Position numbers and translations under genes: made by a program. From contig NZ_MEHJ01000001.1 in the NCBI RefSeq assembly GCF_001746415.1, positions 8,066,501 through 8,130,500 on the forward strand: a stretch of 64,000 nt of DNA. The letters are read 5' to 3'. Positions 50,302 through 58,772 of the stretch are shown one piece after another (the first letter of the stretch is position 1; every line of letters begins with the position of its first letter). Origin of the DNA: Streptomyces agglomeratus (GTDB lineage: Bacteria; Actinomycetota; Actinomycetes; Streptomycetales; Streptomycetaceae). The notes beneath the pieces are model-generated. The model did not search any database and was not told the DNA's origin. It saw nothing but the letters and a program-made list of their open reading frames with translations.

Positions 50302-52016
50302 TGCCGACCATGCTGATCGACCAACCCCTGGGAATCACCTGCGTGTTCAGCGATGGAAGCCGTGCGGCGTTCTCGCTGGATGGCTTGCCGAACTCGTTGC
50401 TGGCCCGGCAGTTGGCCACCGGCCTGGTGGATGTGATCCATCCTCACGGCACTGCGGATTCCGCGGGCACGGTCAACCACTACGTCCAGGCGATTCGGGG
50501 CATGGTGCGGGCCCTGGCTGCGCAGGGCTTCGCTGGTGGCCTTGACCAGCTCAGGCGGGGCAGGCTGGCCGAGTATTTGATGGGATGCTCGGGCGGTCGG
50601 GAGGCGTGCACCCGCGCGATGGTCGAGGCGTTCGGTCAGGCCGGCGGCTCGCTGGCGGACGGCGTGCTCGAGCTCGCGGCCGGGCGGAACTTCAATGTTC
50701 AGCCGAATCACCATGCTCTGCCTCCCTACTCGGAGAATGAGTGGCAGCGGCTGGGCGATCTTTGCCGACGGCTCGTTGAGGAGTCGTACGCGACACACCG
50801 GCAGGCCCTGACCGCCGTCGCTCACGGACAGCATCCCGCCGAGGGCGGATGGACTCCCCGAAATCTTCGCTGGCTGCTGGCCACCATCGGGCCGGTGAGC
50901 ATCTCCGAGTTTGGCCGCAACGTCGGGATCTCGGCTGCGGTGGTCCACCGCCGCGGCGGCTTCCACGACGCGACGCAGGCCGTGTTCCCGCACTTGGAAG
51001 TGCTCATCGCCTACCGGCTGTTGTTCGGCATCTACTCCGGGATCGTGCCGGACGGCATCGAGGACCTGGTCACGCAGGACGTCGACTGGGCCGGGGACTC
51101 CACGATCCTGCTCTCCTACGTCAAGGGTCGCACCGCGGCCGAGAGTCTGAATCTGCCGCGCAGGGCCGTGCGCCTGCTGGAGCAGTGGCTGGCCCACTCC
51201 ACGCTGCTGCGGGGCTTCGTTCCGTCGGACGAGGGCCGCAAACTGTGGTTGGGGCTGAGCCGGGCCGGCGGTGACCGTCGGGTGAGGAAGTTCGACCGCG
51301 TCGCCATTCAGCGGTGGGTCGTGCGGCACCAGTTGGCCGGGGACGACGGGCAGCCCTTGAAGATCCACCGATCCCGGATCCGCACCACGCACGAGGCGAT
51401 GCGGGACAAGAGCGCGTGGACCGGCAGCGGCCGGGCCACCATCGACCCGAACCACACCCCCGCCATCGAGGGCGACCACTATCTGACGGCCGCGACACCC
51501 GCCCAGCAACGTGCGGTCGAGGCCGTGATCGAAGACGCCCAGCACGACCTGCTGCGCAGGTCGCATCCGCCGACGGTGATCACCGAGGACGAGGCCGCCG
51601 CCCTGGCCGAGGGCTATCCGCAGCTGGTGGCGGACCTTGCCCTGGACGACGAGGTGATCGCCGAACTCGTCGGCGGACAGCGGGGCGTGTTCACCGCTGC
51701 CTGCGGCGATCAGCTGTCCGGACTGCACGGCCCGAAGGGCAAGCCCTGTCCGGCCCGCCCCTGGGTCTGCCTGTTGTCTCCCCTGGCAGTGTTCGCGCCA
51801 CGGCATGCGGTCAGCCTGCTGCGGCTGAAGGCGTTCTTCTCCCGGCAGTGGCAGCAGATGCCCGCCGCCCACTTCATGGCGGTCTTCGGCCCCTATGCCG
51901 CCCGCATCCAGCAGGTCCTGGACCGCTTCGATCCGGCCGTGGTCACCGCGGCCGCCGCCCACGTCGTCGACCGGGACGACGAACTTCCCCTGCGACCCGA
52001 GGAGATGACCGCATGA
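50301..52016 (+). CDS. Recombinase B of the trio (degenerate active site)
   Basis: 571 residues. Same family as TnpB-type partners of Tn554-like elements: N-terminal helical domain (GTVNHYVQAIRGMVRALAAQ), middle with FGIYSGIVPDGIEDLVTQDV in place of the catalytic Arg box, then IHRSRIRTTHEAMRDK and DPNHTPAIEGDHYL where H-x-x-R and Tyr would stand, and a Cys-rich end (AACGDQLSGLHG, PCPARPWVC). The first Arg is not clear, so it may act as a structural subunit. Start and stop overlap its neighbours by 1 and 4 bases. Confidence 0.7.
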   Translation: MPTMLIDQPLGITCVFSDGSRAAFSLDGLPNSLLARQLATGLVDVIHPHGTADSAGTVNHYVQAIRGMVRALAAQGFAGGLDQLRRGRLAEYLMGCSGGREACTRAMVEAFGQAGGSLADGVLELAAGRNFNVQPNHHALPPYSENEWQRLGDLCRRLVEESYATHRQALTAVAHGQHPAEGGWTPRNLRWLLATIGPVSISEFGRNVGISAAVVHRRGGFHDATQAVFPHLEVLIAYRLLFGIYSGIVPDGIEDLVTQDVDWAGDSTILLSYVKGRTAAESLNLPRRAVRLLEQWLAHSTLLRGFVPSDEGRKLWLGLSRAGGDRRVRKFDRVAIQRWVVRHQLAGDDGQPLKIHRSRIRTTHEAMRDKSAWTGSGRATIDPNHTPAIEGDHYLTAATPAQQRAVEAVIEDAQHDLLRRSHPPTVITEDEAAALAEGYPQLVADLALDDEVIAELVGGQRGVFTAACGDQLSGLHGPKGKPCPARPWVCLLSPLAVFAPRHAVSLLRLKAFFSRQWQQMPAAHFMAVFGPYAARIQQVLDRFDPAVVTAAAAHVVDRDDELPLRPEEMTA

Positions 52017-54217
52017 GCACCGCTCTCGCTCCCGCCTTCGACGGACGCTCTGCCGTCTTTGCGGGCGCCGATATCTGCGACGAAGCCGGGCTGGCCCTGC
52101 CGGACAACGCCGCTCACCCCGCGTTCGAGGACGACACCTGGGACTTCACCCACGTCATCGGCTTGCCGACCCAGCTGAGCCCCTCGATGAGGCGCTTCGA
52201 CTTCACCCAGATCACGGACTCGCGTTGGCGGCTGGTGGCCAAGGAACTGGTCCTGGCGATGCTCGCACCCCGCCACCAGTCGGTCGCCCCTTTGCCTCGC
52301 GCCTTCCGCAACCCGCTCCACGTCACCAGTTGTCGCGCCCGTCTCGACGAACTCGTCCGCTTTTTCACCTGGCTGGGCGAGCGGGCGACCATCAGCCTGC
52401 AGCAGATCAACACCCGGGACTGCGAGGCATACCTGGCTCACCGCCGCTACGTACTCGACGAGCATGGGGCCGTCGTCGGTGAACAGAGCCACGGAACCAG
52501 GCGGTCGGCCGCCCAGGTCGTCGTCGACCTGGTGAACTACCGCGACCTGTTCACCGCCGACCGCGTCCCCGCCGAGCTGCGGCCCTGGGGCGGCGCCACC
52601 GCCTCAGCCGTCGCCGAGATGCCCAGCGGCCGGACCGAGAACAAGACCCAACCGGTCTCGGACGAGATCATGCAGCCGATGCTCACGGCCGCCCTCTACC
52701 TGATGTCCACACTGGGCCCGCACGCCGTCGACCTGGCACACAAGATCCGCGAATCCGACCTTCACTCGGCACGACGAGCCCAAGGAATCCGGCGCGTCGG
52801 CCCCAAGAACCGCGTCCCGGTCCGGGAGCTCAGCGAAAGCCTCGCCGAGTACACGCGAACGTGCACAGCCCTGCCCATGCTGGACGACCATTACATCTCA
52901 AAGCGGCTCGCCCAGGGCTGGGCCGAGGACGATCCCCTTCTCCCGGTGGCCATGGGCACCCTCGCCCGCCGGGCCGGGCTGAGCCAGTTCTGCCACCCGT
53001 GGCTGCCCACCATGCGGCCTGCGCTGGAAGACGCCCTCGCGCAGGTCGGCGTCGAAAGACCGTTCGGCCGCGATGCCGACCCGGTCCCCGCAGTCGACGG
53101 AACATCGTCACTGCCCTGGACCCTGCCACTGTCCCGGCCCCAGGCCGTCGCCCTGGTCGGCATCGTCCGCACCGCCGCGATCATCACCGCTGCCGCCATC
53201 TCAGGCATGCGCGCGAGTGAGCTGATGGAATTGCGCATCGGCTGCCGACGACCGCCCGACGAGACCGTCCCGGGCCTGACCCGCTACCGGATCGCAAGCA
53301 AGATCGTCAAAGGGCAGCCGCTGGGCGGCACCGCCGACGAGTGGGTCGTCATCGCACCGGTCTATCGCGCGATCGAACTCCTCGAGCAACTGCACGACGC
53401 CCCGGCAGAAGAGGCACTGCTGATCGGCAGGTTCTCCTTCAACGTCCGCTTCAAGTGGTTCAAGAGCTGGGCCAACTCCGGGGCCGGCCAACGACTTGGC
53501 CTGGCGCCAATCCCCGAGGGACCAGTCAACTTGCGGATGCTGCGGCGCACTTTGTCGCTGGAAATGGCCTACCGGCCCGGCGGCGTCCTGGCCACCAAGA
53601 TCCACATGAAACATATCGCCGTGGCCACAACGGAGGGCTATGCCTCTCGCCCTGGCGGGGCCCAGGCCGAGCTGTTGGCCGAGGTCAACAAGCACGAGAG
53701 CGAGCGCAATCTCCAACTGGTACTGGAGGAGTTCCGAAACTACCAGGAGGGCGTTCTGCCCGCCGGTCCCGGCGCCCGCAGCCTCACCGAGTTCTTCGCC
53801 GGCATCGACGCCCAACTCGATGCCGCCTCGGCCACCGCCCCGAAAACCCAGCGCAACGACCGCGACGTCCTCAACCTCCTGACCAAACGCGCCAACGTCC
53901 TGCACCTCGGACCGGCGAACTACTGCTGGTTCACCGACCCTTCCCGAGCGCTCTGCCTCAAACTCGCGGGCACCCCCACCGCGGACCGCCCGCTGATCGG
54001 GATGTGTGACTCCGCCCGCTGCCCGCAGGCCACCCACCACCCCGGTCACCGCCCCGTCTGGGCCGAGCACGCCGACAGAACAAAGATCTTCATCGGCCAA
54101 CTCGGCACCACCCGCAAGACCGAACGCACCCGGCTCCAGGCCGACTACGACCGAGCCCTCCGAGTCGTCGCCGAGATCGACGCCGCCAGCGCCACCACGG
54201 ACGAGGAGTCCGCATGA
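52013..54217 (+). CDS. Large tyrosine recombinase C of the trio
   Basis: 734 residues from ATG 52,013 (ATGA overlap). Catalytic region: Arg near residue 399 in ISGMRASELMEL, LRMLRRTLSLEMAYRPGG at ~507 (Arg kept, first His replaced), HIAVATTEGYASR with Tyr ~543. After this a ~190-residue C-terminal extension with Cys/His pairs (YCWFTDP, LCLKLAG, GMCDSARCPQATHHPGH) that looks like a zinc-binding domain. Big size and zinc end match TnpB-like recombinases. Likely cuts one strand end together with gene A. Confidence 0.75.
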   Translation: MSTALAPAFDGRSAVFAGADICDEAGLALPDNAAHPAFEDDTWDFTHVIGLPTQLSPSMRRFDFTQITDSRWRLVAKELVLAMLAPRHQSVAPLPRAFRNPLHVTSCRARLDELVRFFTWLGERATISLQQINTRDCEAYLAHRRYVLDEHGAVVGEQSHGTRRSAAQVVVDLVNYRDLFTADRVPAELRPWGGATASAVAEMPSGRTENKTQPVSDEIMQPMLTAALYLMSTLGPHAVDLAHKIRESDLHSARRAQGIRRVGPKNRVPVRELSESLAEYTRTCTALPMLDDHYISKRLAQGWAEDDPLLPVAMGTLARRAGLSQFCHPWLPTMRPALEDALAQVGVERPFGRDADPVPAVDGTSSLPWTLPLSRPQAVALVGIVRTAAIITAAAISGMRASELMELRIGCRRPPDETVPGLTRYRIASKIVKGQPLGGTADEWVVIAPVYRAIELLEQLHDAPAEEALLIGRFSFNVRFKWFKSWANSGAGQRLGLAPIPEGPVNLRMLRRTLSLEMAYRPGGVLATKIHMKHIAVATTEGYASRPGGAQAELLAEVNKHESERNLQLVLEEFRNYQEGVLPAGPGARSLTEFFAGIDAQLDAASATAPKTQRNDRDVLNLLTKRANVLHLGPANYCWFTDPSRALCLKLAGTPTADRPLIGMCDSARCPQATHHPGHRPVWAEHADRTKIFIGQLGTTRKTERTRLQADYDRALRVVAEIDAASATTDEESA

Positions 54218-54675
54218 GAATCTCCGCAACCCAGCGCACCGAGAACGAGAACCGCATCCGAGCCGCCATGGACCGCCTCCTGCGCGGCGAGATCCCGCCC
54301 GGCGGAAAATGCGACATCAAGACCCTCGCCAACGAGGCCGCCGTCGACCGCACCGCGTTCTACGGCACCCACCCCTACGGTCACCTCCGCGTCGAGTTCG
54401 AACGACGCCTGCGGGCCCTCCAAGATGCCGGCGAAATCCCCGACCCCCGCGAAGCCCAGATCGCCCGCCTCAAGGCAGAGAACGCCAAGCTCAAAGCCCG
54501 GATTGCCCAGTCTGACGAGACGATCGACGAGCTCACCGACTTCCGCTCCCAATCCCTGGCTCGCCTCGCCGCGCAACACGAAGAGATCGTCCGGCTCCGC
54601 GAAGCCTCCGCCGGAACCACCCAAGTCAGGCGGCTTCCAGCACCACGAACCACAGTCATCGGGACCTGCAGTTGA
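54214..54675 (+). CDS. DUF6262/TnpC-like accessory protein
   Basis: 153 residues, ATGA overlap with gene C. N-terminal helix-turn-helix-like part (TENENRIRAAMDRLLRGEIP, IKTLANEAAVDRTAFYG), then a coiled coil (EAQIARLKAENAKLKARIAQ, IDELTDFRSQSLARLAAQHE). Such small proteins end the operons of Tn554-like elements, where TnpC improves efficiency and sets orientation. DNA binding near the ends is probable. Confidence 0.75.
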   Translation: MRISATQRTENENRIRAAMDRLLRGEIPPGGKCDIKTLANEAAVDRTAFYGTHPYGHLRVEFERRLRALQDAGEIPDPREAQIARLKAENAKLKARIAQSDETIDELTDFRSQSLARLAAQHEEIVRLREASAGTTQVRRLPAPRTTVIGTCS

Positions 54676-54698
54676 GGCGGGCGCGGGCAGTAGTTCCG

Positions 54699-55331
54699 TC
54701 AGCCGCTGTTGCGAAAGACGAGCAGATAGCGCCAGAAGAGGAGCCTGCGGATGCTGCATCCAGGCAGCAGGACCGCGGCCTCCCGACGGATCTGCAGAAG
54801 GGGAACGGTCGGCTGGCTCACCGGCGCGTTCACCTGTTCTCGACCGGTCGCAGCGGCGGCGGGGCGACGCCTGTCCTTCAAGGCGACGGTCAGCCTGGCG
54901 ACAGCGTTGACGGGCACGGCCGCAAGGCTCCAAGCCCAGTCGAGCCGGGTCTTTTCCGGATAGCAGCCCAAGATCACGAGGACGCCGCCGGGCGCGAGTG
55001 CGTCACGCAGTGCGGCGACGGTGTCGAACGGCATGTGATGGATGCTGGCGAGGCACGAGATGAAGTCGTAGTGAGCCTTGGGCAGTTCGACTTCGGTGAT
55101 GTTCGCGTGCTGGAAGCGTGGGCTCCGGTCACCGGCTATCCGCCCCGACAGCGCGAGGGCCTCCGCGATGACCTCCTCCGACGGATCGATCGCATCGACC
55201 TCTATGCCCAGGTGAGCGAGCCGACGCGCGAACCGGCCGGTCCCACAGCCGACGTCCAGGGCCGCACCGCAATTCCGCGGCACCTGGCGCAACAGCAGAC
55301 GGTGATAGTGGTCGTTGTGATCAAAGGGCAT
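54699..55331 (-). CDS. Class I SAM-dependent methyltransferase
   Basis: 210 residues from ATG 55,331 (MPFDHNDHYHRLLLRQVPRN). Motif I ALDVGCGTGRFARRLA, post-I Asp in IEVDAIDPSE, motif II-like HYDFISCLASIHHM, and DALAPGGVLVILGCY. The C-terminus contains a moderately hydrophobic stretch. It resembles small-molecule methyltransferases; substrate unknown. It is the only non-recombinase gene in the inner element and reads toward the DUF6262 gene. Confidence 0.8.
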   Translation of the reverse strand: MPFDHNDHYHRLLLRQVPRNCGAALDVGCGTGRFARRLAHLGIEVDAIDPSEEVIAEALALSGRIAGDRSPRFQHANITEVELPKAHYDFISCLASIHHMPFDTVAALRDALAPGGVLVILGCYPEKTRLDWAWSLAAVPVNAVARLTVALKDRRRPAAAATGREQVNAPVSQPTVPLLQIRREAAVLLPGCSIRRLLFWRYLLVFRNSG

Positions 55332-55521
55332 GGTCCGACCCTGCCACAGCGGACGCGCGCGGCCCGGCGCTTCCACCATCAAGACCATGGCAGTGAACTG
55401 CGTCACACCGATGGGGCTGGAATGCAACACACGCCGCTGTCCCCGTCGCGAACGCGGCTCCGACAGCGGACCTGCTCAATGGCCACACGAAGTCACCCGC
55501 ACACGGCCTCTGCGAACACAA

Positions 55522-55715
55522 GGCACACCTGCGCGACCCACAACTACGAGCGTGGCATGACGTTGTGGGAAGTGCAGAAGATCCTTGGACACGACTGGGC
55601 CACCACGACACTCCGGTATATGGCGACCGCGCACGCCGACCCGGAGGTGGCAAACCTGGCCGCGAGCTCCCGGGCGGCACAACGACTGGTTATGGACAAG
55701 GGGAACCTGCGGTGA
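55522..55715 (+). pseudogene. Tyrosine recombinase 1, C-terminal end
   Basis: Codes for RHTCATHNYERGMTLWEVQK, ILGHDWATTTLRYMATAHAD (His in LGH, Tyr in LRYM) and a helical end. It carries on from LLRH at 48,718 in frame. The stop overlaps the XRE gene (GTGA). Confidence 0.8.
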
Positions 55716-56059
55716 AGTGGAATCTGCGGATGGTGGCCGCCCAGAGGGATCTGCGGCGACCCACCGAGGTGCTGGCGGCCTTCCAGCAGGTGGGGTTCAA
55801 TCCTTCTCTGAGCAAGGTCGCCGCATTGTGGGGCGGTACCCCGGTCACGGTGCGCCTGGACGACCTCGACAAGATCTGTACGGCGCTGGACTGCACGGTC
55901 GCCGACCTGCTCCAGGCGGAGCCGCTCGCTGACACGCAGGCGGCACCGGCGTCCGGCCAGCAGGCGGTCGGCGCCGAGGTACAGCCGATGACAGGCCCGG
56001 TTCGGCCGGTGCCGCGTAGTCGGCGCGGTAGCGGACCGCGCTCGCTTCCGCCGAGCTGA
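55712..56059 (+). CDS. XRE-family regulator of the outer element
   Basis: 115 residues from GTG 55,712, overlapping the recombinase 1 stop. HTH: MVAAQRDLRRPTEVLAAFQQ, LSKVAALWGGTPVTVRLDDL and KICTALDCTVADLLQAEP, the usual XRE pattern. The C-terminus is Pro/Arg-rich. In related elements such a gene follows the first recombinase and probably controls it; insertion of the inner element has cut it from the original promoter. Confidence 0.75.
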   Translation: MKWNLRMVAAQRDLRRPTEVLAAFQQVGFNPSLSKVAALWGGTPVTVRLDDLDKICTALDCTVADLLQAEPLADTQAAPASGQQAVGAEVQPMTGPVRPVPRSRRGSGPRSLPPS

Positions 56060-56068
56060 CAGCTGGTA

Positions 56069-56398
56069 GTGGTGGAGAACCGGGGTGTTGCCCGGAGTTG
56101 CGAGTCGTGCCTGGGCTGGGTCGTGCTGCGTCACAGCTGGGTGTGTGCCGGGTGCAAGGGCTGGCAGAAGAAGCATCGGGAGCGCGCTGTGTGCCCACGT
56201 TGTCGGCATGAGGGCTACCTGAACACCGACGGGCTGTGCCGTACGTGCCTGCAGGCGATCCGAGCCGAGGACGACGCAGAGTGGACCCTGGGCATCGAGG
56301 GGGCACAGCCGCGTGCTGTTCAGCTGATGATCGGGGTCTACCGGGACGGGTCTACTGCGGCGCGGCCGCTACGTCGGGGCGCGGGCAACGGGCGATAA
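56069..56398 (+). CDS. Zinc-ribbon protein
   Basis: 109 residues from GTG 56,069. Three CxxC pairs and one CxxC near the middle: SCESCLGW, VCAGCKGW, VCPRCRHEGY, LCRTCLQA, i.e. two treble-clef-like zinc ribbons. Then a helical end. It lies between the regulator and recombinase 2 (each spaced <12 bases), so it belongs to the recombination operon and may bind DNA. Confidence 0.65.
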   Translation: MVENRGVARSCESCLGWVVLRHSWVCAGCKGWQKKHRERAVCPRCRHEGYLNTDGLCRTCLQAIRAEDDAEWTLGIEGAQPRAVQLMIGVYRDGSTAARPLRRGAGNGR

Positions 56399-56401
56399 GC
56401 G

Positions 56402-58397
56402 ATGGCGGATTGGAAGCACAAGCTCAACCAGGCACGCCCTCCCCTCTCCGAACCTTCTGCCCAAGTGTTGAAGCCGGCGATCCAAGGCCAGATTCCGCTG
56501 TTCACCCTGCCCAGGACGCTGACCGAGACGACGGTCCGAGCCATCGCTGACCGACCAGTATCGGGCTGGGAGCGGGCCCGAGAAGTACTCGTCGAGGTAG
56601 CGGCCGAGCACCGTTTCAGCAGAGGGTGGCACTACAGGATCGCCGAGATGGTCCGCCTCGCCCTGGCGGTCCGCGAAGCCGAAGGAACCGACCTGCTGCC
56701 CGAAGCGCTCTTGCGGGAGTTGCCTGGCAGAGGGGACGCGGTCCGTCTGATTCTCCTGCGCGCCGGACTGCTGGCTGAGGCGTCCGAGCCGATGCGGTTC
56801 TATCCAGCCGACCTACCCACCACCCCCTACATCGACGTCCCGGCACCCCGGCCGCCGCTCGCGCCTCGCCAGTGCCGGGACTGTCATGCTGGATCCCCGG
56901 CGGCTGGCCAGGATTCCGCTGCAACCCATGCAAGCACTGGCGCGAGAAGTACACCCTGAGCCAGTGCCTGCGCTGCCACCGTGACGACCTCCCGCTGCAT
57001 GGCGACCACTGCCGCGGATGCCACCCCTACCGCCTCCTTGCCAAGGCCGGGGATCGTACAGCCCGAGTCACACAACTCCAGATCGACCTGCCCACCGGCA
57101 CAGCAGGACCGGCCCGGCCGCTGACCGGGGACGAATCATCCCGGGGAGACGGCGGCACGGCCCTCTCTCACGCTGGCCGCGGGCAGGAGACGCTGTTCGA
57201 GATTCGCCGCGACTGGTCGCCAGTGCTGGCCCTCCTGGGCCGCCGGGGCCTTGGCGAATTGCCGCTCACAGAAGGGGCCCGGCGGTTGGTTGAGGAATTC
57301 GAGCGGCGCATTTTGGACCGGCAGACACCCGACTACCGCAAGAACATTCACACGCTGACCATCCTGGTGCACTGGCTCGGTGCCGAGAACGCCATCCTGG
57401 AACGCGATGTCCACGACCTGGCCAGTTGTTCTGCGACTCTCGCAGCCAAACCGGTCTGCCAGTTTCTCCGTTCCCACGGTCTGCTCATCGATGACCCGGA
57501 CCGCCGCCAGGACGTGAATCTCGCATGGATCCAAGCCGCCATCAGTGCCCGCCCGGATCCGCTCGCCAGCGAGGTCCGCGCATGGGTGACCCTCCTGCGC
57601 AGCCGGGGCCGCCGTGAGGGTGAGGTTCGCGACTACCGCAGCGTGCGCCGTTACCTCGCCCACATTGAGCCCGTCCTCACCGCGTGGACGGCTGTCGGCG
57701 TGACCACTCTGCGGGAGATCACGACTGACCACATTGAGGCGGCAGTGGCCGACCTGTCCGGACGAGACCGTCAGAAGGTCGCGGTGAGCTTGCGCAGCTT
57801 GTTCAAGGCCATTAAGCGGGAAAGGATGGTCTTCCGAGACCCGACCCGGCACCTGTCTGTCGGTGACCTCAGGCGCTACCGCAGTCTGTGCCCAGCGATC
57901 TCCTGGTCGGATTGCTGGACCAGGCCAAGATCCCGCTCAGCCGTCTGGTCATCGCTTTGGTGGCCATCCACGCGCTGCCCGGTGAGGAGCTTCGTACCAT
58001 CCTGACCACCGACTTGAACCTTGCCCGCGGCACCCTCGAAGTCCGCCGCGGCTTGCTGCGGCACACCCTCTACCTGGAAGAGTTCACCCATCGACTTGCC
58101 AATGAATGGCTGGCCTACCGCCACCGCCGCTGGCCAGCCTCGACCAACCCGTACCTCCTCGTCAGCCAGAAGACAGCCCTCGACCCGGACCATCCGGTGG
58201 TCAGCAGGACCTTGCTTCGGAAGACCCTCCCCAAGGACGTCACGCTCGTCGGCCTGCGCCAAGACCGCATGCTCAACGAGGCGTTTGCCACCGGCGATCC
58301 GCTCAAGCTGATGCGGCTCTTCGGGGTCACCGCGCAGACCGCCATGCGCTACGTCACCGCCGCCCACCCCGAACACACCGCCAAGTTCCCCCGATAG
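56402..58397 (+). pseudogene. TnpB-like tyrosine recombinase 2, two frameshifts
   Basis: Part 1: MADWKHKLNQARPPLSEPSA, AIADRPVSGWERAREVLVEV. A base is off near 56,882 within a zinc-finger stretch (QCRDC... CNPCKHW, QCLRCHRDDLPLHGDHCRGC). Part 2: RRILDRQTPDYRKNIHTLTI, EVRDYRSVRRYLAHIEPVLT. A second indel near 57,870; part 3: SDLLVGLLDQAKIPLSRLVI, LHALPGEEL-type Arg box replaced (IHALPGEELRTI) and FGVTAQTAMRYVTAAHPEH with Tyr. Joined length ~665. This would be the second recombinase of the outer element, now dead. Confidence 0.7.
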
Positions 58398-58486
58398 CCC
58401 AGGAAGACCACAAATCCCTCGGGCCGTCGATGCCGACCCGCACCAGGCCGGCGCCCGGTGCTCCTGGACCGCGGGCCGACGTCAGG

Positions 58487-58660
58487 GGGTGAAGGAGTGC
58501 GGACCGAAGCCCTGGGCCACCACGGCCGACAGCCAGCACCAACAGGACAGCGTTGGCGTGATCATCTGGAACTCTCTGCGGCGCCCGTGAGTGACGGCCT
58601 CGCCGATCATCAACGCCACCAGCCCGGTGGCCGCCACAGAGACATTGAAGCGACGCCGTC
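58487..58660 (-). pseudogene. Possible membrane-protein tail
   Basis: Minus frame FNVSVAATGLVALMIGEAVT then PTLSCWCWLSAVVAQGF and a stop. Hydrophobic and in native codon style, but without a start; perhaps the end of a transporter. The rest of 58,398-58,772 has nothing I can support. Confidence 0.25.
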
Positions 58661-58772
58661 AGAGGGCCCGTCACCGCCACGCGTTCAGATTCCGCTAGGG
58701 AAGAGTCAGCACCCTCAATGTGCTTTCGGCTTCTCGAACGTCCCGCGAGCGGTGAGGCTGGCACGAGGAGGT

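Larger units (their letters stand above)
48719..55526 (+). mobile_element. Inner 6.8-kb recombinase-trio element
   Basis: Inserted in recombinase 1 at ggcac (48,714-48,718 and 55,522-55,526). Subterminal inverted repeats: cgtgtggcgattga (48,738-48,751) and, inverted, cgtgtggccattga (55,476-55,489), 13 of 14 equal. Contents: four overlapping plus-strand genes (three tyrosine-recombinase-like, one DUF6262/TnpC-like) and a methyltransferase on the minus strand. This fits Tn554-like or recombinase-in-trio elements, which insert at short cores. Confidence 0.75.

Noticed and set aside
51314..52012. Upstream extension of recombinase C to 51,314
   Set aside because: Arg/Gly/Pro-rich shadow of recombinase B; ATGA coupling at 52,013 sets the start.
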